A stretch of 64,000 bases of DNA. Source: CAVZOY01 sp963777095. GTDB taxonomy: Bacteria > Actinomycetota > Actinomycetes > Mycobacteriales > Geodermatophilaceae. The notes beneath the pieces are model-generated. The model ran no database searches. It was not told where the DNA came from and was given only the letters and a program-made list of their open reading frames with translations. The stretch covers positions 1,518,730 to 1,582,729 of the forward strand of contig CAVZOY010000006.1 of the NCBI GenBank assembly GCA_963777095.1, in the 5' to 3' direction. The first letter of the stretch is position 1, and each line of letters opens with the position of its first letter. A program made the translations under genes and the position numbers. Positions 9,557 through 18,412 of the stretch are shown here, one piece after another.

Positions 9557-10696
9557 CAGTGGGCCAGCCGCTCGACGAGCGACCTGCGGTCGGGCTTCCC
9601 GGTGTGCAGCAGCGGCACCTCGTCGACCAGGTGCAGCTCCCGCGGGGCCGCGGGCGCGCCGAGGCGCTCGGCCACCCACGGTCGCAGTGCGGCGAGGTCG
9701 GGAGCCGCGCCGGGGGAGGGGACGACTGCGGCGACCACCCGCTGGCCCCACTCCTCGTCCGGGCGGCCGAAGACGACGGCGTCCGCGACGTCGGGGTGCG
9801 ATCGCAGTGCGGCCTCCACCGCCTGCGGGGCGACGTTGACCCCGCCGCTGACCACGACGTCGTCGAGCCGGCCCTGTACGGCGAGCCGGCCGGTCGCGTC
9901 GAGCGTCCCGGCGTCGCGGGTGCGGAACCACCCGTCGGCGAACGCCGCCGCGGTGGCCTCCGGATCGCCGCGGTAGCCGAGCGCCAGCACCGGCCCGGAC
10001 AGCTCGACGCCCTCGGGAATCCGCACGCCCACCCCGCTCAGCGGGAGGCCGTCGTAGACGCAGCCGCCCGCGGTCTCGGTCATGCCGTACGTCGTCACCA
10101 CCCGGACGCCGGCCGCACGGGCGCGCTCGAGCAGCGCGGGGTCGGTCGCGGCACCGCCCACCAGGACGGCGTCGAAGGCGTGGAGGGCCTCGGGCTCGGC
10201 GTCCAGCCAGCGGCGCAGCTGGGTCGGGACGACGGAGACGTAGCGCCGATCGCCGGCCGGGAGGCGGGCGGCCGCGGTGGTCAGCGACTCGCCCTCGCCG
10301 AGGACGACGGGGAGACGGTCGGCGAGGACGCTGCGGCAGACCACCTGCAGGCCGGCGATCGCCGACGCGGGCAGCGCCAGCAGCCAGCTGCCCGGCCCGC
10401 CCAGGCGCTCCGCGGTGGCCGCGGCCGAGGCCCGGATCGCGCCGGCCGACAGCAGCACCGCGCGACCGGACCCGGTCGAGCCGGACGTGACCACGACGAG
10501 ATCGGCGCCGTCCTCGACCGGATCGTCGGGGCGCACCGCCGCGCGGGCGGCGTCGACGACGGCCGGCGGCCCGGCGGGCAGCACGGCGAGCGGCCGCGAC
10601 CCGTCGAGCGCGGCGGCGCAGGGCGGGGATCAGCGTGTGTCGCACCGCCGACTCCGACGGCCCGGGCGCGGGCACGAGCGAGAGCGGCCGGGGCAC
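9556..10696 (-). CDS. menE: o-Succinylbenzoate-CoA ligase, frame broken near 10612
   Basis: MenE activates o-succinylbenzoate with ATP and CoA. It belongs to the acyl-adenylate family: the P-loop-like motif TSGSTGSGRA, the TYGMTETAGG adenylate motif, GYRGDPEATAAAF and the hinge DVVVSGGVNVAPQAVEAAL with the C-terminal lysine in HTGKPDRRSL are all visible. An extra C in CTGCGCCGCCGCGCTC splits the first 30 residues (PRPLSLVPAPGPS) from the rest; corrected length is about 379 residues, short as in actinobacterial MenE. I chose GTG 10696; TTG 10705 is possible. It diverges from menC across about 40 bases that must hold both promoters. Confidence 0.93.
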
Positions 10697-10738
10697 GAGA
10701 GGCAAGGGTACGGCGCGCCCGAACTACGTCTGAGCGGC

Positions 10739-11689
10739 GTGATCTCCGCGGCGCAGGCGCTCGAGCCGCGGGTCTACCGCATCCCGCTGCGCACCCGGTT
10801 CCGCGGCATCGACGTCCGCGACGGCGTGCTCGTGCAGGGGCCCGCGGGGTGGGGCGAGTTCAGCCCGTTCTGGGACTACGACGCCGCCGAGAGCCGCCGC
10901 TGGTGGGCCGCCGCGGTGGAGGCGGCGTGCGACGGATGGCCGGAGCCGCGCCGCAACGCGGTGCCGGTCAACGTGACCGTCCCGGCGGTGGACGCCGTCC
11001 GCGCCCACGCGATCGTGGCGGCGTCGGGCTGCCGCACGGCCAAGGTCAAGGTCGCCGAGCCCGGCCAGACGCCGGCCGACGACCGCGCGCGGGTCGAGGC
11101 GGTGCGCGACGCGCTCGGCGCGGACGGCGCGATCCGGGTGGACGCGAACGGCGCCTGGGACGTCGACACCGCGGCCACCCGGCTGCGCGAGCTCGACCGC
11201 GCCGTCGGCCTCGAGTACGCCGAGCAGCCCTGCCCGTCGCTCGACGACCTGGCCGCGCTGCGCCGCCGCGTGGACGTGCGGATCGCCGTCGACGAGGGGA
11301 TCCGCCGCTCGGCCGACCCCCGGCGGGTCGACCTGCGGGAGGCCGCGGACGTCGTCGTCCTCAAGGTGCAGCCGCTCGGCGGCGTCCGGGCGGCGCTGGA
11401 GGTGGCCGAGGCGCACGGACTGCCCTGCGTGGTGTCGTCGGCGCTGGAGAGCTCGGTCGGCATCGCCGCCGGGGTCGCGCTCGCCGCCGCGCTGCCGGAG
11501 CTGCCCTTCGCCTGCGGGCTGGCCACCGTCGCCCTGTTCACCGACGACGTCACCTCCGCACCGCTGCTCCCCGTGGACGGCGCGCTGCCGGTGCGCCGGC
11601 CCGATCCGGACCGGCTCGACGCCGTGGCCGCCGACCCGGGGACCACCGCCCGGTGGGTGGCGCGGCTGGACGAGGTGCGGACGGCGTGA
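10739..11689 (+). CDS. menC: o-Succinylbenzoate synthase (enolase superfamily)
   Basis: MenC dehydrates SHCHC to o-succinylbenzoate. The 316-residue protein shows the enolase-superfamily layout: a capping domain with GWGEFSPF, then a barrel with the KxK base pair in AKVKVAE (Lys102 and Lys104), metal ligands in VDANGAW, YAEQP and VDEGI, and the opposite lysine in VLKVQPLGG. The GTG start sits close behind TACGTC, a possible -10 element at 10725-10730. The stop overlaps the menD start. Confidence 0.95.
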   Translation: MISAAQALEPRVYRIPLRTRFRGIDVRDGVLVQGPAGWGEFSPFWDYDAAESRRWWAAAVEAACDGWPEPRRNAVPVNVTVPAVDAVRAHAIVAASGCRTAKVKVAEPGQTPADDRARVEAVRDALGADGAIRVDANGAWDVDTAATRLRELDRAVGLEYAEQPCPSLDDLAALRRRVDVRIAVDEGIRRSADPRRVDLREAADVVVLKVQPLGGVRAALEVAEAHGLPCVVSSALESSVGIAAGVALAAALPELPFACGLATVALFTDDVTSAPLLPVDGALPVRRPDPDRLDAVAADPGTTARWVARLDEVRTA

Positions 11690-13385
11690 ACCCGGCTCCC
11701 GCGTTCGGTCGCGTGCTCGTCGACGAGCTGGTGCGCGGCGGCGTCACCGACGTCGTCCTGTGCCCCGGCTCCCGCTCGGCGCCGCTGGCGGTCGCCCTGG
11801 CCGCGGCCGAACGGGACGGCCTCCTCACGCTGCACGTGCGCATCGACGAGCGCACCGCCGGCTTCCTGGCGCTCGGGCCTGGCCAAGCGGTCGGGAACGC
11901 CGGTGCCCGTCGTCACGACGTCCGGCACGGCCGCCGCCCACCTGCACGCCGCCGTCCTCGAGGCCGAAGCCAACGGGATCCCGCTGCTCGCGCTCACCGC
12001 CGACCGGCCTCCGGAGCTGCGGTCGACCGGCGCCAACCAGACGATCGAGCAGGCCGGCCTCTACGGCGGGGCGGTGCGCTGGGCCGTGGACGTCGGGGTG
12101 CCGGAGGCCGGGCGCGACGAGGCGCAGAACCGGTACTGGCGCTCGCTGGTGTCGCGGGCGCTGGCCGTCGCACGCGGCGTCCTGTCCGGCGACCCGGGCC
12201 CGGTGCACCTGAACCTGGCGCTGCGCGAACCGCTGCTGCCGGACGACGGCGCCGGTCCGCTCGAGGGGCCGTGGGCCGGGCGGGCCGGGGGGCACGCCCT
12301 GGACGACGGTCCCGCCGACGCCGCCGCCGGCCAGGACCGCGGACGACGGACCCAGTCGCACCCTGCTCGTGGTGGGCGACTGCCCGCCGGCCCTCGGCCG
12401 CGCCGCTGCCGAACTGGCCGACGCCTGCCACTGGCCGGTGGTCGCCGAGCCGTCGAGCGGCTCGTGGGGCGCGGACGGCGTCCTGCGCGCCGGCGCGCTG
12501 CTGCTCGGGGCCGGGCACTGGCTCGAGAGCCACCGGCCCGACCGTGCGCTGGTCGTCGGCCGGCCCACGCTGTCCCGGCCGGTCAACGCCCTGCTCGCCG
12601 ATCCGGCCGTGCGCGTCGAGGCCGTCGCGGCCGCCCCGCGCTGGGGCGACGCGGCCCGGAGCGCGGGCCGGGTGTCCCTCACCCTGCCCGCCCCGGGCGG
12701 CGTGCTCGCCGAGGGCTGGCGGCCCGCCTGGACCTCCGCCGCGGCGCGGGCCGGCGCGGCCCTCGACGCCCTGCTCGACGGGCCGGACGGCCTCACCGGC
12801 GCCCGACTCGCCCGCGACGTCGTCGCCGCGCTGCCCGCAGGCGCCCTGCTCGTGCTGGGCTCGTCCACCCCCGTGCGCGACGTGGACCGGCTGGCGGTGC
12901 CGCGCGGCGACCTCACCGTGCTCGCCAACCGGGGCGTCGCGGGCATCGACGGCACCGTGTCCACCGCCGTGGGCGCGGCGCTGGCCCACGCGCGGGCCGG
13001 AGGCGGCCGGGCCTTCGCCCTGCTCGGCGACCTCACGCTGCTGCACGACCTTTCCGGCCTGCTGATCGGGGAGGGCGAGCCGGTTCCCGACCTGACGCTC
13101 GTCGTGCCGGACAACGACGGCGGCGGGATCTTCGCCCAGCTCGAGCCGGGGGACGAGCGCCACGCAGCCGACTTCCGGCGGGTCTTCGGGACCCCGCACG
13201 GTCGGGACCTGGTCGCGGTCGCCCGGTCCCTGGGCTGGGCGGCCACCGCGGTGAGCGCACCCGCGGAGCTCGGGCCGGCGCTGGCCGCCGGCGGCCCCCG
13301 GGTCGTCGTCGTCCGCACCGACCAGCGGGCCGAGGCCGACCTGGCCGCGCGGCTGCGCGCCGCCGTGACCGACGCCCTGCGCTGA
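11686..13385 (+). CDS. menD: SEPHCHC synthase MenD (ThDP enzyme), two frame breaks
   Basis: MenD joins isochorismate and 2-oxoglutarate, releasing CO2, as the first committed step of menaquinone synthesis. It starts GTG, overlapping the menC stop, with DVVLCPGSRSAPLAVAL, the ThDP glutamate in RIDERTAGFLALG, then VTTSGTAAAHLH, and near the end the cofactor region LLGDLTLLHDLSGL and PDNDGGGIFAQL. Two single extra G bases break the frame: CTCGGGCCTGG near 11878 and a six-G run near 12290. With both removed the protein is continuous at 565 residues, normal for MenD. Confidence 0.94.
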
Positions 13386-13541
13386 CGGGTCTCCCGCTTC
13401 TTGCGGTTCTCTTGCGGTTCTCGTGCGGGCGCCCTGCGGTAGGGGCCGCATCGTCGTCCCTGTCAGCGGCTCCGCCTCTGACAACGTCCCGGCCGTCGGC
13501 AGTGCCGCTCCCTTGGCGCCGCCGGCCGGGTCCCGGGGCCA

Positions 13542-13575
13542 CTCCGTGCCGGGCTGGGGGAAGCCCGGCACGGAG
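13542..13575 (+). terminator. Perfect 14-bp hairpin downstream of menD
   Basis: The arms CTCCGTGCCGGGCT (13542-13555) and AGCCCGGCACGGAG (13562-13575) pair perfectly around a GGGGGA loop. There is no T tract after it. It lies 156 bases after the menD stop and 56 bases before the small secreted-protein gene, so it may end the men transcript or act in that gene's leader. Upstream at 13400-13421 there is an 11-bp tandem repeat CTTGCGGTTCT, and at 13461-13483 an imperfect inverted repeat TGTCAGCGG/CCTCTGACA. Confidence 0.6.
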
Positions 13576-13585
13576 CGGCCCGAAC

Positions 13586-13622
13586 CTTGCCGGTTCCGAT
13601 CCGCGGAACCGGCCGGTCAAGG
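13586..13622 (+). promoter_or_regulatory. Leader hairpin that overlaps the ribosome site of the small secreted protein
   Basis: CCGGTTCC (13590-13597) pairs with GGAACCGG (13605-13612) around a 7-base loop. Outside it CCTTG (13586-13590) can pair with CAAGG (13618-13622), which includes the first bases of the AAGGAGA ribosome site at 13620-13626. The fold would partly hide the ribosome site of the gene at 13632. A regulatory effect is inference from the sequence alone. Confidence 0.5.
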
Positions 13623-13631
13623 AGAGACGAC

Positions 13632-13883
13632 ATGAGCCGCACCTCGTTCACCATCGCCCTGACGGGCGCCCTCGCCTTCGGCGCAGTGGCCCTCGCCCCG
13701 GCCGCCTCGGCGGCCGACGTCGACGGCAGCTACCAGATCATCGAGCGGACGAACGGCAACGGCCCGGACGCCTTCCTGCTCGACGACACCGGCCGCACGC
13801 CGATCTTCTTCTGCGACGAGGACAAGCTGAACCAGCGGCAGAACATCTGCCAGTCCGACCCGGAGGCCGGCGGCCGCTTCTGA
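13632..13883 (+). CDS. Small secreted protein of unknown function (83 residues)
   Basis: The ATG at 13632 follows a clear AAGGAGA ribosome site. The protein has a classic Sec signal peptide (MSRTSFTIALTGALAFGAVA, cleavage expected after ASA at about residue 29) and a mature part of about 55 acidic residues starting ADVDGSYQIIERTNGNG. Two cysteines (FFCDEDK and NICQSD) could form one disulfide. No family is recognised. It stands alone between men genes with its own structured leader, so it is likely an independent unit. Confidence 0.75.
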   Translation: MSRTSFTIALTGALAFGAVALAPAASAADVDGSYQIIERTNGNGPDAFLLDDTGRTPIFFCDEDKLNQRQNICQSDPEAGGRF

Positions 13884-13948
13884 CACTCACGGCACCGACG
13901 CCTCTCCTCCCGGCCGCCCCTCGAGGACCCCGCCCCTGACCCGGCGGA

Positions 13949-15216
13949 TCAGCCCTCGAGGGCGGCCCGGAAGGCGGCGAACTTCGCCTGGGTCTCGGCC
14001 AGCTCGGCAGCCGGGTCGCTGCCGGCCACGATGCCGCACCCCGCGAAGAGCCGGGCCGACGTCGGGCCGGTGAGCTCGGCGCACCGCAGCGCGAGGCCGA
14101 ACTCCCCGTCGCCGCGGGCATCCAGCCAGCCCACCGGGCCGGCGTAGCGCCCCCGGTCCATGTCCTCGAGCTCGGCGATGAGGGCGCCGGCGCGGTCGGT
14201 CGGCGTGCCGCACACCGCGGCCGTCGGGTGCACCGCCCCGATCAGGTCGAGCAGGCCCGCCGCAGCGGCGGGCCCACGGCGGCGCTGGTTGCCGCGCACG
14301 TCCGTGGCCAGGTGCCGCACGTTGGCCAGTGTCAGCAGCTCGGGGTCCGACGGGACGTCGAGATCGGAGCAGAACGGCAGCAGGGCGTCCACCAGCGACC
14401 GGACGGCGAGCGCGTGCTCGGCGCGGTCCTTGGCCGAGGTGAGCAGCGCGTCGGCGAGCCGGGCGTCGTCGGCACCCGCACCCCGCGGTGCCGTCCCGGC
14501 CAGCACGCGCGCCGACAGCCGGGAGCCGGTCCGTCGCAGCAGCAGCTCCGGTGTGGCCCCGAGCAGGCCGTCGACCGCGAAGGTCCAGCAGTCCGGGAAG
14601 CGCGCCACCAGCCGGCCGAGCAACCGGCGGGGGTCCAGCGGCACGTCGGCCGCCACCAGCAGGTCGCGGGCCAGCACCACCTTGGCGAGGTCGCCGTCCT
14701 CGATGCGGCGCACCGCGTCGGCCACGGCCGCGCACCAGCTCGCCGGGTCCAGCGCGCCGTCGGCGTAGCGCAGCTGGGGAGCGTCCTCACCCAGGTCGCC
14801 GCGCGGCCGGAGCACCTCGCGCAGGTCCTGCTCGGCGTCCGCGGTCACCCACGTCCGCCCGGCCCGCCGCCCGACCACGACCTCGGGGACGACGAACACC
14901 GACGTCCCGACCGCGGGGTCGAAGGCGATGCTCGCGAACACGACCGGCCCGCTGCCCGGGACGGCCGAGCGCGGTCGCCGCCGTCCAGGCCCGTGCGGAC
15001 GTCGTCCCACCAGGCGGCCGCCTCGGCCAGCGCCGAGGGCCCGCTGACCTCGAGCCGGGCCAGCTCGCCCCAGCCGACCAGCCCCTCGCCGCGGCGCAGC
15101 CACGACAGCGCGCCGTCCGCGGGCAGCAGGGCGCCGAGGTCGCCGCGGTACGCGACCTCGGTGGTGTGCAGGGTCGGCGCGGCGACGTCCGTCGAGTCGA
15201 GGGCCGCCGCGGTCAC
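13949..15216 (-). CDS. menF: Isochorismate synthase (MenF/DhbC type), frame broken near 14970
   Basis: A chorismate-utilising enzyme that makes isochorismate for MenD, which lies just beside it. Motifs of the family are clear: KVVLARDLLV, WTFAVDGLLGATPELLLRR, LAGTAPRGAG, TSAKDRAEHALAV, the HPTAAVCGTP block and GLALRCAEL near the metal site. The N-terminal 80 residues from the GTG at 15216 are in a different frame from the rest; one missing base (or two extra) in GGCGACCGCGCTCGGCC joins LDGGDR to SAVPGSGPVVFASIAFDP. Corrected length is about 422 residues. Salicylate synthase or EntC are alternatives, but the men context favours MenF. Confidence 0.9.
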
Positions 15217-15283
15217 GCCCCCAGCGTAGGAGCCGGGTCGGGGAGCGGCTGCGCGACGATGATCACGTCGGCGCGGCGCTGTG

Positions 15284-15299
15284 TAGCGTCGTCGCCGTG
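15284..15299 (+). promoter_or_regulatory. -10 element for a leaderless menG transcript
   Basis: TAGCGT at 15284-15289 fits the actinobacterial -10 pattern TAnnnT and ends 7 bases before the GTG of menG, so transcription should begin at or next to the start codon. No Shine-Dalgarno sequence is present, which agrees with leaderless translation. The 80-base menF-menG gap serves both divergent genes. Confidence 0.5.
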
Positions 15300-16038
15300 G
15301 CCGACCGTCCTCCGCGTCCTCCCGCCGACGGCACCGGGCGGCCTGCGCGCCGGTCTGGACAAGCGCCCGGCCGACGTCGCGGCCATGTTCGACGGGGTCG
15401 CGAAGCGCTACGACCTGACCAACACGGTGCTCTCCGGCGGCCGCGACGCCGCCTGGCGCCGGGCCACCCGCGAGGCGCTGGGCGCCCGGCCGGGGCAGAC
15501 GGTGCTCGACGTCGCCGCGGGGACGGCGGTGTCCACCGTCGAGCTCGCCGCCGGCGGCGTCTCCGCGATCGCCTGCGACTTCTCCCAGGGGATGCTGCGC
15601 GCCGGTGCGTCCCGCGACGTACCCAAGATCGCCGGCGACGCGATGGCGCTGCCGCTGGCCGACGAGAGCGTCGACGGCGTCGTCATCTCCTTCGGTCTGC
15701 GCAACGTGGCCGACCCGGACGCCGCGCTGCGCGAGTTCCTGCGCGTGACCCGCCCCGGCGGGCGGCTGGTCGTGTGCGAGTTCTCGAGCCCGACCTGGGC
15801 ACCGTTCCGCACCGTCTACACCGAGTACCTGATGAAGGCGCTGCCGCGGATCGCCCGGGCGGTGTCGAGCAACCCCGACGCGTACGTCTACCTCGCCGAG
15901 TCGATCCGGGCCTGGCCGGACCAGCCGGCGATGGCGGCGCGGCTGCAGGCGGCCGGATGGGCCGACGTCGGCTGGCGGAACCTCACCGGCGGCGTCGTCG
16001 CCCTGCACCGCGGCATCAAGCCGTCATCGCCGCGATGA
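15297..16038 (+). CDS. menG: Demethylmenaquinone methyltransferase, frame broken near 15352
   Basis: MenG (UbiE family) methylates demethylmenaquinone with S-adenosylmethionine in the last core step. VAAMFDGVAKRYDLTNTVLS near the N-terminus, the SAM motif VLDVAAGTAVSTVELA, FGLRNVADPDAAL and the C-terminal ALHRGIKP identify it. The first 18 residues from the GTG 15297 (MADRPPRPPADG) are out of frame with the rest; one extra C in GCGCGCCGGTCTG explains it and gives 246 residues. The start is leaderless by position. It is the positional match of mycobacterial Rv0558. Confidence 0.94.
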
Positions 16039-16069
16039 CGGGGCTCGTGCGCGGGTTTAGCGTCTGCGC

Positions 16070-16210
16070 ATGACGACGCCACCTCCATCGCCGCAGCCAC
16101 CGTCGCCGTCGCCCTCGCCGACCGATCCCGGGCCGCTCCCCGACCCGTTGCCCTCGCCCGTGCCGGGGCCGGAGCCGGATCCGGACGTCCCCCACCCCTT
16201 CCCCGTCTGA
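16070..16210 (+). CDS. Proline-rich 46-residue protein, probably leaderless
   Basis: ATG 16070 opens a frame of 46 codons ending TGA 16208-16210, starting MTTPPPSPQPPSPSPSPTDP and ending HPFPV; about 45 percent of residues are Pro, with Ser/Asp/Glu and no Lys or Arg. A promoter-like pair sits exactly in front: ATGACG (16035-16040), 17 bases, TAGCGT (16058-16063), with the ATG seven bases on. Such composition can arise by chance in GC-rich DNA, so the promoter placement is the main support. The function is unknown. Confidence 0.5.
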   Translation: MTTPPPSPQPPSPSPSPTDPGPLPDPLPSPVPGPEPDPDVPHPFPV

Positions 16211-16218
16211 GACGTCCC

Positions 16219-16875
16219 GTGGGCAGGCGCTTCGCCGACCGGCGGGACGCCGGCCGGGCGCTGGCCGCAGCACCTCCGCGACGACGTCGCGCTGCGCGAC
16301 CCCGTGGTGCTCGGCCTGCCGCGCGGGGGAGTGGTCGTCGCCGCCGAGGTCGCCGCCGCCCTGGGTGCAGCCGCTCGACGTCGTGCTCGTCCGCAAGCTG
16401 GGGCTGCCCGAACAGCCCGAGCTCGCGATGGGCGCGATCGCGGCCGCGGGCGACGCGGTCGAGACGGTCCGCACCGTCGTCGCCGCGCGCGCGGGCGAGG
16501 CCGCCTTCGAAGCCGTCCGCGAGCGGGAGCTCGCCGAGCTCGGGCGGCGGCAGCGCATCTACCGGGCGGGACACGAGCCGGTGCCGCTTGACCGGCCGCG
16601 CCGTCGTCCTCGTGGACGACGGCCTGGCCACCGGCGCCACGATGCGGGCGGCCGTCGCCGCCGTCCGCCGGCAGGACCCCGCCTCGCTCACCGTGGCGGT
16701 GCCCGTGGGCTCCCCGCGCGTCTGCGGCGAGCTGCAGCCCGAGGTCGACCGCGTCGTCTGCCTCGAGGCACCGGGCTTCTTCCGTGCGGTCGGCCAGGCC
16801 TACCGCGACTTCTCCGCGACCGAGGACGCCGAGGTCGTCGCGGCGCTCGAGAGCGCCCGCGCCCGCACCCGGTAG
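16219..16875 (+). CDS. Phosphoribosyltransferase family protein, three cancelling frame breaks
   Basis: The conserved core is the PRPP-binding loop VVLVDDGLATGATMRAAV, and the N-terminal region reads LGLPRGGVVVAAEVAAALG and DVVLVRKLGLPEQPELAMGA, typical of the PRTase-like proteins often found near stress genes. The three parts lie in three frames. Extra bases near 16267 (C in CTGGCCGCAG), 16365 (G in GGGTGCAGC) and 16590 (T in CCGCTTGACC) sum to three, so the plain open frame from GTG 16219 stays open but its middle 110 residues are nonsense. Corrected length is 217 residues. The substrate is unknown. Confidence 0.85.
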   Translation: MGRRFADRRDAGRALAAAPPRRRRAARPRGARPAARGSGRRRRGRRRPGCSRSTSCSSASWGCPNSPSSRWARSRPRATRSRRSAPSSPRARARPPSKPSASGSSPSSGGGSASTGRDTSRCRLTGRAVVLVDDGLATGATMRAAVAAVRRQDPASLTVAVPVGSPRVCGELQPEVDRVVCLEAPGFFRAVGQAYRDFSATEDAEVVAALESARARTR

Positions 16876-16937
16876 CGCCCGTCCGCCCGCCGGGTGCGCG
16901 CGGGGCGGATCGTGACCGGATCGCGCCCGGGGTCGGG

Positions 16938-16967
16938 TGTTCCCTGGCTCACAGACGCGCCTAGACT
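16938..16967 (+). promoter_or_regulatory. Probable promoter of menJ and possibly the nuo block
   Basis: TAGACT at 16962-16967 is a good -10 element; TGTTCC at 16938-16943 is a weak -35 at 18 bases spacing. The predicted start of transcription, about 16974, falls at the edge of the Rex-type palindrome, the right place for repression. Confidence 0.5.
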
Positions 16968-16974
16968 CGGAACG

Positions 16975-17006
16975 GCAGCGCTTGTGAAGCTTTTCACAAG
17001 CGCTGC
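16975..17006 (+). promoter_or_regulatory. Perfect Rex (redox-sensing repressor) operator
   Basis: The 18-bp core TTGTGAA-GCTT-TTCACAA (16982-16999) matches the published Rex operator form TTGTGAAnnnnTTCACAA at every fixed base. The symmetry continues outward so that GCAGCGCTTGTGAA (16975-16988) and TTCACAAGCGCTGC (16993-17006) are perfect 14-bp arms. Rex senses the NADH/NAD+ ratio and in Streptomyces controls nuo, cyd and ndh genes (family knowledge). Here it sits between the -10 element and the menJ start, upstream of nuoA-N. No rex gene is in the window. Confidence 0.85.
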
Positions 17007-17037
17007 GGGAACCAGGAGTTCGAGGGGGTGGAGCGCG

Positions 17038-18318
17038 GTGGGCACGTCATCGGCCGCTCCCTCCCGCAGCGCCGACGTCCTCGTCGTCGGCGCGGGTCCG
17101 GCGGGCTCCAGCGCCGCCTGGCACCTGGCCACGGCCGGTCTCGACGTCGCCGTCCTCGAGAAGGCGCGGTTTCCCCGCGAGAAGGTCTGCGGCGACGGGC
17201 TGACCCCGCGCGGGGTGAAGGCGCTCGCCGACCTGGGCGTCGACGTCTCGCCCGCCGCCGGCTGGGTGCGGCACAAGGGCCTGCGCGTGTTCGGGGGTGG
17301 CCAGGTCGTCGAGGTCGACTGGCCGCGGCTGGCGTCCTGGCCCGACCACGGGCTGATCCGTGCCCGACGCGACCTGGACCCGATGCTCGCCGCGCACGCC
17401 GAGCGCGCCGGCGCACGCGTGCACACCGAGGTCGCCGTGACCGATCCCCTGCTCGACGACGCCGGCCGGGTCGTGGGCGTGCACGCCCAGGAAGGCCCCG
17501 ACAGGGAGCCCACCACCTGGCGCGCGCGGCTCGTTATCAGCGCCGAGGGGCTGTCCGGTCGGCTGGCCAAGGCGCTCGGCCTGGTCCGCCGCGAGGACCG
17601 CCCGCTGGGCGTCGCCGTCCGACGGTACGTGCGGACGCCGCGCACGCACGACGAGTACCTCGACATCTCCTTCGACCTCACCGCCGACGGCCCCAGCGCC
17701 GATTCCATGCCCGGCTACGGGTGGTCCTTCGGCATGGGCGACGGGACGGCGAACGTCGGTTTCGGCCTGCTCGACAATCGCCGCGCGGGCGGCGCCGACC
17801 CGCGCACCGTGCTGCGGCGCTGGGTGGCCACCCTGCCGCCGGAGTGGCAGCTCGGCGAGGAGCACGCCGTCACCCCGCTGCGGGGCGCGGGCCTGCCCAT
17901 GGCGCTGCACCGCGGGCCCGCCTACACCCGCGGCCTGCTGCTGGCCGGCGACGCCGCCGGGATGGTCAACCCGTTCAACGGCGAGGGCATCAGCTACGCG
18001 ATGGAGACCGGCCGCATGGCGGCCGAGACCGCCGCGGCGGCGCTGCAGGCACCGGCCGGCCTGGCCCGCGAGCGCGTGCTGCGCCGTTACCCCGAGCGGC
18101 TGCGCGCCGAGTACGGCCGCCACCACCGCCTCGGCCTCGGCTTCCTCGCCCTCCTCGACCGACCGGCGCTGGTCCGGTTCGCGACCGCGCACGGCCTGAA
18201 GCGGCCCGCACTCGTGGCCGCGGCGCTGCGGCTGATGGGCAATCTGACCGACGGACGGGACGGCGACGGCGTGGACCGCTTCGTCGCCGCGCTCACCCGA
18301 CTGACTCCGGCGGTCTGA
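17038..18318 (+). CDS. menJ: Geranylgeranyl reductase family flavoprotein, probable menaquinone reductase
   Basis: A 426-residue FAD enzyme. The N-terminal dinucleotide site is VLVVGAGPAGSSAAW (GxGxxG at 18-23), followed by the family signature VCGDGLTPRGVKAL and, near residue 304, GDAAGMVNPFNGEGI. In mycobacteria the homologue MenJ (Rv0561c), also close to menG, saturates one isoprene unit of menaquinone. The GTG start is preceded by GGAG at 17030-17033. Its place between the men genes and complex I supports the same role, but other isoprenoid reductases look alike. Confidence 0.88.
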   Translation: MGTSSAAPSRSADVLVVGAGPAGSSAAWHLATAGLDVAVLEKARFPREKVCGDGLTPRGVKALADLGVDVSPAAGWVRHKGLRVFGGGQVVEVDWPRLASWPDHGLIRARRDLDPMLAAHAERAGARVHTEVAVTDPLLDDAGRVVGVHAQEGPDREPTTWRARLVISAEGLSGRLAKALGLVRREDRPLGVAVRRYVRTPRTHDEYLDISFDLTADGPSADSMPGYGWSFGMGDGTANVGFGLLDNRRAGGADPRTVLRRWVATLPPEWQLGEEHAVTPLRGAGLPMALHRGPAYTRGLLLAGDAAGMVNPFNGEGISYAMETGRMAAETAAAALQAPAGLARERVLRRYPERLRAEYGRHHRLGLGFLALLDRPALVRFATAHGLKRPALVAAALRLMGNLTDGRDGDGVDRFVAALTRLTPAV

Positions 18319-18412
18319 TCGATGACGACCGTGCGCTACATCACAGTCCGGAAACATGTCGACACGCTCCGTGCACTGCCGTGCGCTGCCGGGGCCGGAA
18401 TCGGCCTGAACG

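Noticed and set aside
8443..13065. A 1540-codon open frame on the plus strand across menA, menE, menC and menD
   Set aside because: It is an Arg/Ala/Gly-rich shadow of GC-rich codons with no motif, while conserved men proteins are clear in other frames and on the other strand over the same bases.
13400..13421. Tandem CTTGCGGTTCT repeat after menD as a CRISPR-like or mobile-element trace
   Set aside because: Only two 11-bp copies with no spacers; too short to be more than a chance duplication.
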